Below are positions 1-5,355 of a stretch of 5,551 nt of DNA, one piece after another. Source of the DNA: CAXOVX01 sp964213345 (GTDB taxonomy: Bacteria > Pseudomonadota > Alphaproteobacteria > Rickettsiales > Midichloriaceae). The stretch lies in assembly GCA_964213345.1 (NCBI GenBank), contig CAXOVX010000020.1, forward strand, positions 1 through 5,551, in the 5' to 3' direction. The position numbers and the translations under genes are program-made. Positions within the stretch are counted from its first letter, which is position 1. Every line of letters starts with the position of its first letter. The notes below the pieces were generated by a model, which made no database searches, had not been told where the DNA came from, and saw only the letters and a program-made list of their open reading frames with translations.

Positions 1-111
1 CAAGAAATGGACGCTAAAATTTCAGATTTAGACAAAAAGATGAAATCATTTATGGAGCGGTTTGGAACGGGAAAGGACGAAAGTTTTCAGTGCAGGTCTC
101 TAGGCCCTTAA
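1..111 (+). CDS. C-terminal fragment of an unrecognised protein, 5' end outside window
   Basis: An open frame enters from the left edge and runs 36 codons to TAA at 109-111. The visible residues are polar and heptad-like (MDAKISDLDKKMKSFMERF), which suggests a helical or coiled-coil C-terminus, followed by a short tail ending CRSLGP. I do not recognise the family. Lying directly beside transposon debris, the last residues may be a fusion to foreign DNA rather than the native end of the gene. The terminator hairpin at 205-229 would suit this gene on the plus strand. Random open frames of this length are possible in principle, so the call rests mainly on composition and the absence of stops. 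Confidence 0.4.
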   Translation, partial: QEMDAKISDLDKKMKSFMERFGTGKDESFQCRSLGP

Positions 112-204
112 TTAAGCTGGTTACATAGGAAGAATTGATTTTTAAAATGCAAAATGGAACAAGTTTCGAATCCTTTGTTTACCAGGGTTTAGCTCATTTT
201 ATAT

Positions 205-229
205 AGCATGAAAAATTTTCATGCTTTTT
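205..229 (+). terminator. Rho-independent terminator hairpin
   Basis: AGCATGAAA (205-213) and TTTCATGCT (217-225) form a perfect 9-base-pair stem with a 3-base loop, followed by a TTTT run at 226-229. The stem has few GC pairs, so it is moderate in strength. In plus orientation it would end transcription of the partial gene at 1-111. It also sits 28 bases beyond the 3' end of the minus-strand resolvase, but there is no good T run in that direction. The remaining bases between 112 and 256 show nothing else that I can identify. Confidence 0.6.
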
Positions 230-256
230 ATCATTATATTAGCCTGTCTCTTTGGG

Positions 257-809
257 TCATTCATTTTCTATAGCTCGATAGTATACAGAGCGGCTAACGC
301 CTACAATTTTACAAATTTCAGTTACAGATAAATCTTTCGATTTTGTTAGTGATTTTAATGTTTTCAGTTTATCTGCTGTAAGAGATTTAGGTCTGCCTCC
401 TTTTCTACCTTTACTATGAGCGGCATCAAGACTGGCTTTTACATGTTCTGCAATCAGTGTGCGCTCCATTTCCGAAAAGGCTTGCACACATAGTAAATAG
501 TAACATCCCCATAGAGCTGGTAGTGTCAATATTATTTTCTAGTGAAACAAAATCTATACCTTGCTCTTTAAAATTATTGATTAGCTCAACTAGCTTCATC
601 ATTCTTCTTCCCAAACGATCAAGGTGTACCACGCAAATTGTATCACCTTTTCTTAATTTGCCCATCAGTAGGTTTAATTGGGATCTATCATCTCTTGCTC
701 CAGAGATTTTTTCCTGAAAAATTTCGTGGCAACCAAATTGTTTTAATTTTTCTATTTGTATTTCTACACTCTGATCGTTTTTTGATACTCTTGCGTAACC
801 AAATTTCAT
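257..809 (-). pseudogene. tnpR: Serine recombinase (Tn3-type resolvase), frameshifted
   Basis: This is a serine site-specific recombinase of the resolvase/invertase family, which resolves transposon cointegrates. The N-terminal catalytic part (809 down to about 478) shows YARVS with the nucleophile at Ser9, and LDRLGR with Asp64, Arg65 and Arg68 at the spacing seen in gamma-delta resolvase. The long E-helix begins near MGMLLFTMCASL. The frame then breaks at the AAAA run at 475-478 (TTTT on the coding strand). Removing one base joins CASL to SEMERTLIAEHV and restores a 183-residue protein, the usual length for this family. The downstream part ends with GRKGGRP and a C-terminal helix-turn-helix (SVTEICKIVGVSRSVYYRAI), stopping at TGA 257-259. 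A good Shine-Dalgarno (AAGGAA, 815-820 on the plus strand) precedes ATG 809. The lesion is a single homopolymer base, so a recent mutation, a sequencing error or slippage are all possible. It is divergent from the Tn3 transposase remnant, the normal arrangement. Confidence 0.9.
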
Positions 810-975
810 TTTTCTTCCTTCGCTATTTAATTTTGTTCCAAAAACCTGAATTTTATGGTATCTTTACAACATAGCAATTGGCATTAGTTTTGAAATAGTA
901 TTTTTAAGAAATATTGATAAAAAAGACTACTGATTTTTGGGACACCTAAAACACATGTTTTTGATATAATAAATT
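810..975. promoter_or_regulatory. Divergent tnpR/tnpA intergenic region, expected res site
   Basis: In Tn3-family elements with divergent genes, the gap between resolvase and transposase carries the res recombination site and both promoters. This 166-base AT-rich gap has the right size and place. A plausible minus-strand promoter is TTGCTA (872-877) and TAAAAT (850-855) with 16 bases between, giving a leader of about 33 bases. Towards the transposase there is an extended -10 (see 962-970) and a small inverted repeat, AAAAC/GTTTT, at 948-961. I could not define the three resolvase-binding subsites by eye, so the res assignment is inference from position. Confidence 0.4.
962..970 (+). promoter_or_regulatory. 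Extended -10 promoter of Tn3 transposase
   Basis: TGATATAAT contains a perfect TATAAT at 965-970 preceded by TG at 962-963, the extended -10 pattern that can function without a good -35. No convincing -35 is seen around 942-947. The expected transcription start falls on or within a base or two of the ATG at 976, and no Shine-Dalgarno precedes that ATG, so the transposase mRNA may be leaderless. This is inference; the downstream gene is no longer intact. Confidence 0.4.
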
Positions 976-1506
976 ATGGCAAGATTAAGAATTTTATCAA
1001 ATGATGATTTTGATAAATTATATATAATTCCCAAACTGAATGATGACGAGCGTCAGTTGATTTTTGAATTAGATGAAGAAGATAAAAATCATTTAAATAC
1101 GATTAGTAGTATTCCAATATTTCTTCTCTTTTACATTTCAGAATGTTAAGAGGATGTAAAATTCATTCTAAAAACTTATTTTTCAGGAAATAACTTTCCA
1201 ATGAAGCAAATAAGTAATCGTCAATATTATTCAAACCGTCAGGCTATAATCAGCAAGTATAAAATGACATTATGTTTCAAGAATTTTGGGAGTAATCTAT
1301 CTAATTATCTACAATCTCTAGTAAAGCAGCATTCAATTCCTAAATATTGATTTGATTCCAGTTTAGATTATTGTCGTCAGCATGAAGTGATTAGACCAGG
1401 TTATTCAACATTACAGGATTTGATCTCTGAGACCTGTAATAATGAAAAATTTAGGATAAGTAATAAGCTTTATAAGGTAATGGGTAGTTCATTGCGCAGA
1501 TCTTAA
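976..1506 (+). pseudogene. tnpA: Tn3-family transposase, N-terminal remnant
   Basis: The fragment resembles the N-terminal region (DUF4158-like) of Tn3-family transposases, which are normally close to 1000 residues. It opens with MARLRILSNDDFDKLY and runs 57 codons to TAA at 1147-1149. The region is broken in several ways. Near 1116 the frame shifts, and 1118-1147 reads YFFSFTFQNV in another frame, consistent with an internal deletion. A one-base loss near 1148 returns to the first frame, which continues EDVKFILKTYF and QISNRQYY. A TGA at 1348-1350 interrupts PKY/FDSSLDYC. The segment VIRPGYSTLQDLISE follows, and the frame ends at TAA 1504-1506. All of the catalytic DDE domain is missing because the sequence passes into an IS5-type element at 1514. 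Together with the divergent resolvase this marks one decayed Tn3-like transposon. The family call is from remembered conserved segments, not a search. Confidence 0.78.
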
Positions 1507-1513
1507 AAAGTAA

Positions 1514-1623
1514 GTGTGGAAGATAAATGGTATGCAAATGGTATTAGGTCAAATACTAATGGTGAGTTTGGAAGAGTAGGTATCTAGAGATCATCAATAC
1601 AGGAGTTTCGAGGCATTATTTGA
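1514..1623 (+). repeat. 110-base direct repeat, copy A
   Basis: Matches 5400-5509 in the same orientation with two substitutions (1547 G against 5433 A; 1603 G against 5489 A). It covers the first codons of the IS5-type transposase, including the shared TAG. The match stops on the left at the Tn3 junction and on the right where copy 1 has its internal deletion. Confidence 0.95.
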
Positions 1624-2177
1624 GGCGCAAGATTGTATAAGCGAGGTATTCACATTTGCCGATACATCGCACCCAATATCGAAGGCAAGTTTGTGGGAAG
1701 AGAGAGATGAGGCAAGGCGGAAGAAATATGAAAAATTGAATAATGAAGTTTTGTCTAAAGTGGCACATGATAAACAAGCTAAGATCGGCTGTAAAGGTGG
1801 TACTAAGTTTTTGTATGGTTATAAAAAACATGTGAGTGTAGATAAGGCGACGATTACACCAGCAAACGTTAACAGATGCCCAGGGATTTAAACATGTGTG
1901 CCCGTCTAGGCGCTCTATATACGCAGATAATGGGTATTGCACGTCTCCTGCCAAAACTATAGCCATAGCTAAAAGAGGGCATCTTGGAGGAATTAAGAAG
2001 ACTGATAGGAAGGGTAAAAATGGTGGGTTCGACCCTTCGGATTCTATATGGAGGGCGCCTTTTGAGTGGGTCTTTTCTAAAGATACTATATATTCACGCC
2101 TCTTTAGCATAGCAAAGAATAAGTTTTCAGCACTTATGCATGCTATTCGTTTTTATTTAAAACGTTGTGCATATTGA
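1514..2177 (+). pseudogene. IS5-type DDE transposase, copy 1, multiply broken
   Basis: This is a DDE transposase of the IS4/IS5 superfamily. The frame beginning VWKINGMQM at 1514 is stopped by TAG at 1577-1579, then continues VSRDHQYRSFEALF. At 1624 it jumps to EAQDCISEVFTFADTSH, which by comparison with the copy at 5400 and with the usual family length means an in-frame internal deletion. The rest includes SLWEERDEARRKKYEKLNNE, KQAKIGCKGG and YGYKKHVSVDK. One extra base near 1874 shifts the frame within ITPANVN/DAQGFKHVCP. The C-terminal part then reads YADNGYCTSPAK and APFEWVFSK and ends in FYLKRCAY at TGA 2175-2177. The probable catalytic residues are Asp in FADTSH, Asp in YADNGY and Glu in APFEWVF, all retained. 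No terminal inverted repeats were found at either end. It abuts the Tn3 remnant directly. A non-functional relic. Confidence 0.85.
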
Positions 2178-2537
2178 CCCTGCCAATCAAGGGATTGGTA
2201 TAGCTAATCACCAAAAATATAGAGAATCTTCTAGAATACACAAATAATAAATTTTAAACACAGTCTATAAGACACATTTCTTAGCTAAAATCATTCAAAT
2301 AATAGCGTCTTTAACTCCTAAAAATACAAAAACTCCATCCAGCATCAGTCCCTTAATCTGTGGTAGTTGAAATTTTATTGGCATTTAATACAGTATCAGA
2401 GGCAAAATTCTTATATACTCAATTAAGTAACTCATTGACAGGAATATAACGATAACCACGGAGGCTTTACGTCTTATTATAATGCGATTATTAGCCCCTA
2501 ATGACTTATAAGGGGAGCTCAGCTTTGCGATATTGGC
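2178..2537. other. Gene-free spacer after IS5 remnant
   Basis: No convincing coding frame is seen on either strand in these 360 AT-rich bases. The right terminal repeat of the IS5-type element should lie near its left end but I could not identify it. A 6-base-pair hairpin (CCAATC/GATTGG, 2183-2198) follows the transposase stop but has no T run. An isolated TTGACA occurs at 2435-2440 and a perfect TATAAT at 2478-2483, but they are 37 bases apart and do not form one promoter. A hairpin with a CCCCT/AGGGG stem (2495-2499 with 2511-2515) lies just before the ankyrin ORF. Confidence 0.5.
2478..2517 (+). promoter_or_regulatory. Possible -10 and leader hairpin before ankyrin ORF
   Basis: TATAAT at 2478-2483 is a perfect -10 hexamer without a recognisable -35 at normal spacing. 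A transcript starting near 2490 would begin with a hairpin in which CCCCT (2495-2499) pairs with AGGGG (2511-2515), covering the only strong purine-rich, Shine-Dalgarno-like sequence here (AGGGGAG, 2511-2517). That motif is 20 bases from ATG 2538, too far for normal use, so its relevance is doubtful. Confidence 0.22.
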
Positions 2538-2954
2538 ATGCTAGAAGAGGCCGTTAATTCCGGAGCAGATGAAAATTATCGAAACGCAAAGGTACTTAAC
2601 ACTGTTGTAACTAGTAATTGTGATACAAAAGATAAAGAAAAAACACTAGCTTTGCTGATAGATAAAGGAGCAAAGCTAGAAGGTGTCGATACTTTGCTCT
2701 CGTTATCAGTGTTACATGGAGATAAACAACTCATCTCATTTTGTTTATCAAAAAGTCAAGATTTTGAAAAAGAAGGTTTTTCTTTATTATATGCACTGCA
2801 AAAAAACGATTGTGATACTGTTTCTAAACTTTTTAATCATGGTGTAAAGTTTTCTGAAGAAATATTAGAATATGCTCAGGATATACTTAATACCAATATC
2901 AGTGCTACTTGCAATGACCTTTATAAACCCGAACTATGGATAAGGAGTGGATAA
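2538..2954 (+). CDS. Short ankyrin-repeat protein, probably a fragment
   Basis: The ORF encodes 138 residues with about three degenerate ankyrin repeats. Recognisable elements are MLEEAVNSGADENY at the start, KTLALLIDKGAKLEG followed by DTLLSLSVLHGDKQLI in the middle (about residues 34-75), and GFSLLYALQKNDCDTVSKL followed by FNHGVKF (about 80-105). Ankyrin repeats mediate protein-protein binding, and such proteins are common and often secreted in intracellular bacteria; secretion here is conjecture. No signal peptide or membrane segment is present. The frame is open upstream for 12 codons from a TGA, and those codons (LIRGAQLCDIG) also look like part of an ankyrin helix, so ATG 2538 is probably not the original start. 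No Shine-Dalgarno lies at normal distance. The C-terminus (DLYKPELWIRSG) does not look like a repeat end and may be truncated. Probably a remnant of a longer gene. Confidence 0.6.
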   Translation: MLEEAVNSGADENYRNAKVLNTVVTSNCDTKDKEKTLALLIDKGAKLEGVDTLLSLSVLHGDKQLISFCLSKSQDFEKEGFSLLYALQKNDCDTVSKLFNHGVKFSEEILEYAQDILNTNISATCNDLYKPELWIRSG

Positions 2955-3018
2955 TATTTCGCAATGAGATAAATAGATATCTGTTTGAAAAAGCCGAAAA
3001 ACCCTAACAAACAGGAAT

Positions 3019-3176
3019 CATACGGAAATAGATTTTACAGGAATATATTGTTATGTCGATGATTTTTGCAAAGGATTTATATCCCTTGGTTGGAAATACA
3101 TTTATTAAGCTCCAAAAAGAACAAGCGTCATAGACGTAGAAATGGGCATATAAGGGGTAGTGTGGAAGAAGCACCA
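3019..3176 (+). pseudogene. Transposase N-terminus remnant (IS982/IS4-like)
   Basis: The frame from 3022 reads TEIDFTGIYCYVDDFCK, a pattern I associate with the N-terminus of IS982-like DDE transposases in Rickettsiales-type genomes. The expected start codon is lost: CATACGGAA at 3019-3027 looks like an ATG ACG GAA start with the G missing. Near 3078 the frame changes and continues IPWLEIHLLSSKKNKRHRRR to about 3180 with no recognisable family motif at the end. Only about 50 residues remain and the catalytic part is absent. The fragment runs directly into the group II intron remnant, which is on the opposite strand. The family assignment is from memory and moderate at best. Confidence 0.5.
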
Positions 3177-3269
3177 AAATGCAGGTACTGCCTTTACTTT
3201 TGAGTATGTAGATTCAGCACTAAGCCAAAATTTCTGTGGCACTTTGGTTACAAGCCAAGTCTTCGTCAT
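3177..3269 (-). pseudogene. Group II intron reverse transcriptase, N-terminal stub
   Basis: At the expected place for the intron-encoded protein, ATG at 3269 opens MTKTWLVTKVPQKFWLSAES and then TYSKVKAVPAF. The Y-K-K-P-F spacing fits the start of group II intron reverse transcriptase/maturase proteins, where it is normally followed by an RFY-LYDK segment. That continuation is absent: after about residue 31 the reading frame enters the adjacent transposase remnant and stops at 3107. The polymerase domain is entirely missing, so no activity is possible. The call depends on the intron context as much as on the residues. Confidence 0.55.
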
Positions 3270-3643
3270 TCACACCTAATTCGGACCTTCCCTAGCTTTA
3301 CTAGGTACTATGCCCTCTGCTGACTCCTTGTATCTATTGTCCAACATCACTGATGGACTGGCTCAAATGGGAGCGCTGACACAAGGGCCTCCCGGGGTAA
3401 GATGCAAGACCTCCACAAGACCAAGTCTGGTTTACCACCATGCACTTCCGTATAGAGACGGGTCATTCTATTTAATGCTAAGTTACCCAGTCATAACGGC
3501 CTACTACCAGCTTCCTGTTCGTCTTAGCCTTACTTTGCCGTCAGCTTCCTTTAGCTAACTCCTCACGAAGCTAACCTTGCCCCAGCTAATGGGCCCGCTC
3601 TATATCGGCCCATAATTCCATCTTCTACTCCTATACCACGCAC
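3177..3643 (-). mobile_element. Group II intron, 5' fragment
   Basis: Read on the minus strand, the element starts with GTGCG at 3643-3639, the conserved 5' boundary of group II introns, and has the locally GC-richer, hairpin-dense character of intron RNA in an AT-rich window. Stretches typical of bacterial group II introns follow in order: GAGGAGTTAGCTAAAGGAAG, GAAGCTGGTAGTAGGCCGTT, CGGAAGTGCATGGTGGTAAA, GAGCCAGTCCATCAGTGATG, then CAAGGAGTCAGCAGAGGGCA just before the maturase start. Visible helices include ATGGGCC/GGCCCAT early and CCTAG/CTAGG near 3300. Only about 374 bases lie between the 5' end and the protein start, which looks short for complete domains I to III, so an internal loss is likely. 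Domains V and VI and the 3' end are absent. The 5' end lies 18 bases after the protease stop, on the same strand. Confidence 0.78.
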
Positions 3644-3661
3644 GGCGTCATAACCGCGAAT

Positions 3662-4807
3662 TTATGCTATATGTATGTGTTCATGATAATAATGGTGGGC
3701 AAGAACACCCACCGTAATTACACCACCAATACCGGCAACAAGATACCATAAAGTACCCAACGAACTAGTACTAGGATCTAAATAATTCAATTCAGCATAA
3801 TATTCTATACAATCTGCATTTTCTACATTTTTAGGATCACAAGTCTTAGCATGCAACTTGCAGTTATTAAAAGTGTAAAAATGATCTTGGGTGCCTGCAG
3901 CCTTGTGACTTGCTTCATGAATTATAGTACCCATTTTAGTATCAATCTTATCAGTAGGGCTTGGCGATATACTAGACCTATCGTATTGGTTGCATAAATA
4001 TATTTTATTATCTTTATGAGTAGGATATACAAAAGCATAGACATTATGTGCACAAGCGCGGTCATGAAATATATATTCTGCTCCAGTTGCTAAGAATTTG
4101 TACGTAGCATCATACTTGCTCAGTAAATCACTTCTGGATTTAGAGTGGGTTACACAAAACAAGTCTTTATAGTTTTTATCATATATCGAAAGGTAAGAGT
4201 AATCACCAAAGAAATACCAGTACTTTTCATTAGAATGATCTATTATATTCTCTAAGGCAACAAGAGCTTGATAATGCGCTGTTTGAGTATCGTTCTGTTC
4301 TTTAGGTGACGCATTTATAAATGTTAGGGTAGCATTCTTTTTCTGGGATATCTGCGAAGCATCATAGTATTTCATTTTATAATCAACACTGTAAACTGAT
4401 ATCGGAGAATGCGAAGTAGCACTATTAACATTTATACCTGCGATTTGAGAGATGATAGGATATACATTATTTCCCTCAAAGCAAGAATCACTGTATATTA
4501 TGTTATAGGTACCTCCTATAGTCATAAGGTATTCTTTCGCAAGTTTAACTTCAAAATCAAATACAGTTCCGGGCTCTAATTTAATTGGAATATAAGAAAG
4601 CGCCAATGCTCCCTCGTATGGGACAGGCATATTATTTAATTTTACAACAAATACACTCCGCCCCAGCTGGTTAAAACTTCCAAATGTTGGTGAAAACATT
4701 TCACACGCACTGTTAAGAGTGTTGTTTATACTTATTTTTATATTTACTTCTTCTCCGATTTGATAGCTCGAATTTCTCACAATTTGAGGTACAATACTTC
4801 GTGTCAT
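3662..4807 (-). CDS. M35-like Asp-zincin metalloprotease, tail-anchored
   Basis: A probable zinc endopeptidase of the deuterolysin / peptidyl-Lys metalloendopeptidase group (M35, Asp-zincin). From ATG 4807 the protein has 381 residues. Residues about 15-115 form an Ig-like beta domain resembling the upstream gene product. The catalytic domain (about 160-345) has HEASH with zinc ligands His297 and His301 and catalytic Glu298, then GTQD with the third ligand Asp308, and later NADCIEYYAEL, the usual family ending. A segment KYWYFFGDY also fits. There is no N-terminal signal peptide. Instead a single hydrophobic helix (LWYLVAGIGGVITVGVLA, about 353-370) lies at the C-terminus, followed by a tail with five histidines in its last ten residues. 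I chose ATG 4807 over ATG 4822 because AGGA at 4819-4816 gives an 8-base spacing, while 4822 has no ribosome site. It lies 22 bases after the upstream gene, same transcript. Substrate unknown. Confidence 0.82.
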   Translation of the reverse strand: MTRSIVPQIVRNSSYQIGEEVNIKISINNTLNSACEMFSPTFGSFNQLGRSVFVVKLNNMPVPYEGALALSYIPIKLEPGTVFDFEVKLAKEYLMTIGGTYNIIYSDSCFEGNNVYPIISQIAGINVNSATSHSPISVYSVDYKMKYYDASQISQKKNATLTFINASPKEQNDTQTAHYQALVALENIIDHSNEKYWYFFGDYSYLSIYDKNYKDLFCVTHSKSRSDLLSKYDATYKFLATGAEYIFHDRACAHNVYAFVYPTHKDNKIYLCNQYDRSSISPSPTDKIDTKMGTIIHEASHKAAGTQDHFYTFNNCKLHAKTCDPKNVENADCIEYYAELNYLDPSTSSLGTLWYLVAGIGGVITVGVLAHHYYHEHIHIA

Positions 4808-4815
4808 ATAACAAT

Positions 4816-4819
4816 TCCT
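4816..4819 (-). promoter_or_regulatory. Ribosome binding site deciding protease start
   Basis: On the minus strand AGGA (within GAGGAA) precedes ATG 4807 by 8 bases. An in-frame ATG five codons upstream, at 4822, overlaps this site and lacks its own. The site lies in the short gap after the upstream stop (TAA, 4832-4830), so translation of the two genes may be coupled. Confidence 0.6.
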
Positions 4820-4829
4820 CATGTATTTG

Positions 4830-5267
4830 TTAGGGGTGTCCTACATCACTACTTTGGCAATCTAGCACTATATCACTTACTTGGAGTAGCTCTGCTTGTG
4901 ACTGGAAATCCATATTTTGGTCTTTTTCGTGATAACCAATACATGTACTATAAGAAAAGCTATATTTCTCAGGATGTATATCATACGTTTCTGCAAGGTT
5001 TACAGTTTTCTCAATGGTATGACCAGACTGCAATAAAATGTCTTCGGGCTTGTATTTCACCATCCTACCTATATAGTCAACCCTGTCCCCTTTTTCACTG
5101 ACAATACAAAATTTATCAGATGTAAAGCCATCCCACAAAATAGCATCGCTCGAAATAAAATAGTCCTTAGCGTCATTATTTGTGATCCCAATAGTGACAG
5201 GGATGTTTTTTATATCTACACATGGCCCTTTTAAAACTACTGTAAGATCTAGTTTAACCTGTTTCAT
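4830..5267 (-). CDS. Stand-alone Ig-like domain protein related to M35 protease N-domain
   Basis: A 145-residue protein made almost entirely of one beta-sandwich-like domain. It resembles the N-terminal domain of bacterial M35 proteases: KNIPVTIGITNND early, then GDRVDYIGRMVKYKPED (about residues 60-76), then LLQSGHTIEKTVNLAETYDI followed by YSFSYSTC. The following gene's N-domain shows the same order of elements (VNIKISINN, MPVPYEGALALSYIPI, KLEPGTVFDFEVKLAKEY, GGTYNIIYSD), so the two appear paralogous. It has no catalytic motif, signal peptide or membrane segment. The start at ATG 5267 follows a consensus-like promoter with a leader of about 30 bases and a weak GTGAG ribosome site. It could be a partner, chaperone or inhibitor of the protease, or the detached front of a once larger two-domain protease. 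The reading frames differ by one base, so a split by frameshift is possible, but the protease has its own ribosome site. Confidence 0.7.
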   Translation of the reverse strand: MKQVKLDLTVVLKGPCVDIKNIPVTIGITNNDAKDYFISSDAILWDGFTSDKFCIVSEKGDRVDYIGRMVKYKPEDILLQSGHTIEKTVNLAETYDIHPEKYSFSYSTCIGYHEKDQNMDFQSQAELLQVSDIVLDCQSSDVGHP

Positions 5268-5305
5268 ACGCTTTTACTCACAAAGTAACACTATATTACA
5301 CTTTA

Positions 5306-5334
5306 ATAGTATATTCAAAAAAGTATGCTGTCAA
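5306..5334 (-). promoter_or_regulatory. Promoter of the Ig-like/protease operon
   Basis: On the minus strand a perfect -35 TTGACA (5334-5329) is followed after 17 bases by TACTAT (5311-5306). The overlapping TATACT (5313-5308), at 15-base spacing, is a closer hexamer match. The start would fall near 5299, giving a leader of about 30 bases before ATG 5267. This is the best vegetative-type (sigma-70) promoter seen in the window. No operator-like repeat was recognised around it. Confidence 0.65.
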
Positions 5335-5355
5335 GTTAATCAGAGCAGACTGTAT

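Noticed and set aside
457..874. Plus-strand open frames antisense to the resolvase
   Set aside because: The minus-strand resolvase motifs are unambiguous; the plus-strand products are low-complexity hydrophobic sequences without a ribosome site.
1616..2110. A 164-codon minus-strand open frame opposite the IS5-type transposase
   Set aside because: It lies antisense to recognisable transposase residues, shows no family motif, and is explained as the shadow of a degraded coding strand.
2183..2198. Hairpin CCAATC/GATTGG after the IS5-type stop as a terminator
   Set aside because: Only six base pairs and no T run on either side.
2349..2470. Minus-strand frame reading RGYRYIPVNELLN and further peptide-like sequence
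   Set aside because: It contains at least two stops in about 48 codons and I recognise no family; this is within chance for AT-rich DNA.
2435..2483. TTGACA (2435) plus TATAAT (2478) as a strong promoter
   Set aside because: The spacing is 37 bases, far beyond the 15-19 normally used.
3310..3558. 82-codon plus-strand open frame
   Set aside because: It lies antisense within the group II intron RNA sequence, whose conserved stretches explain the region better.
3485..3660. GTTATGAC shared by the 5' exon (near 3650) and the intron (near 3497) as an exon-binding site
   Set aside because: Intron-exon recognition needs complementarity, not identity; an eight-base identity is likely chance.
4808..4822. 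ATG at 4822 as the protease start
   Set aside because: It has no ribosome site and itself overlaps the AGGA site that serves ATG 4807.
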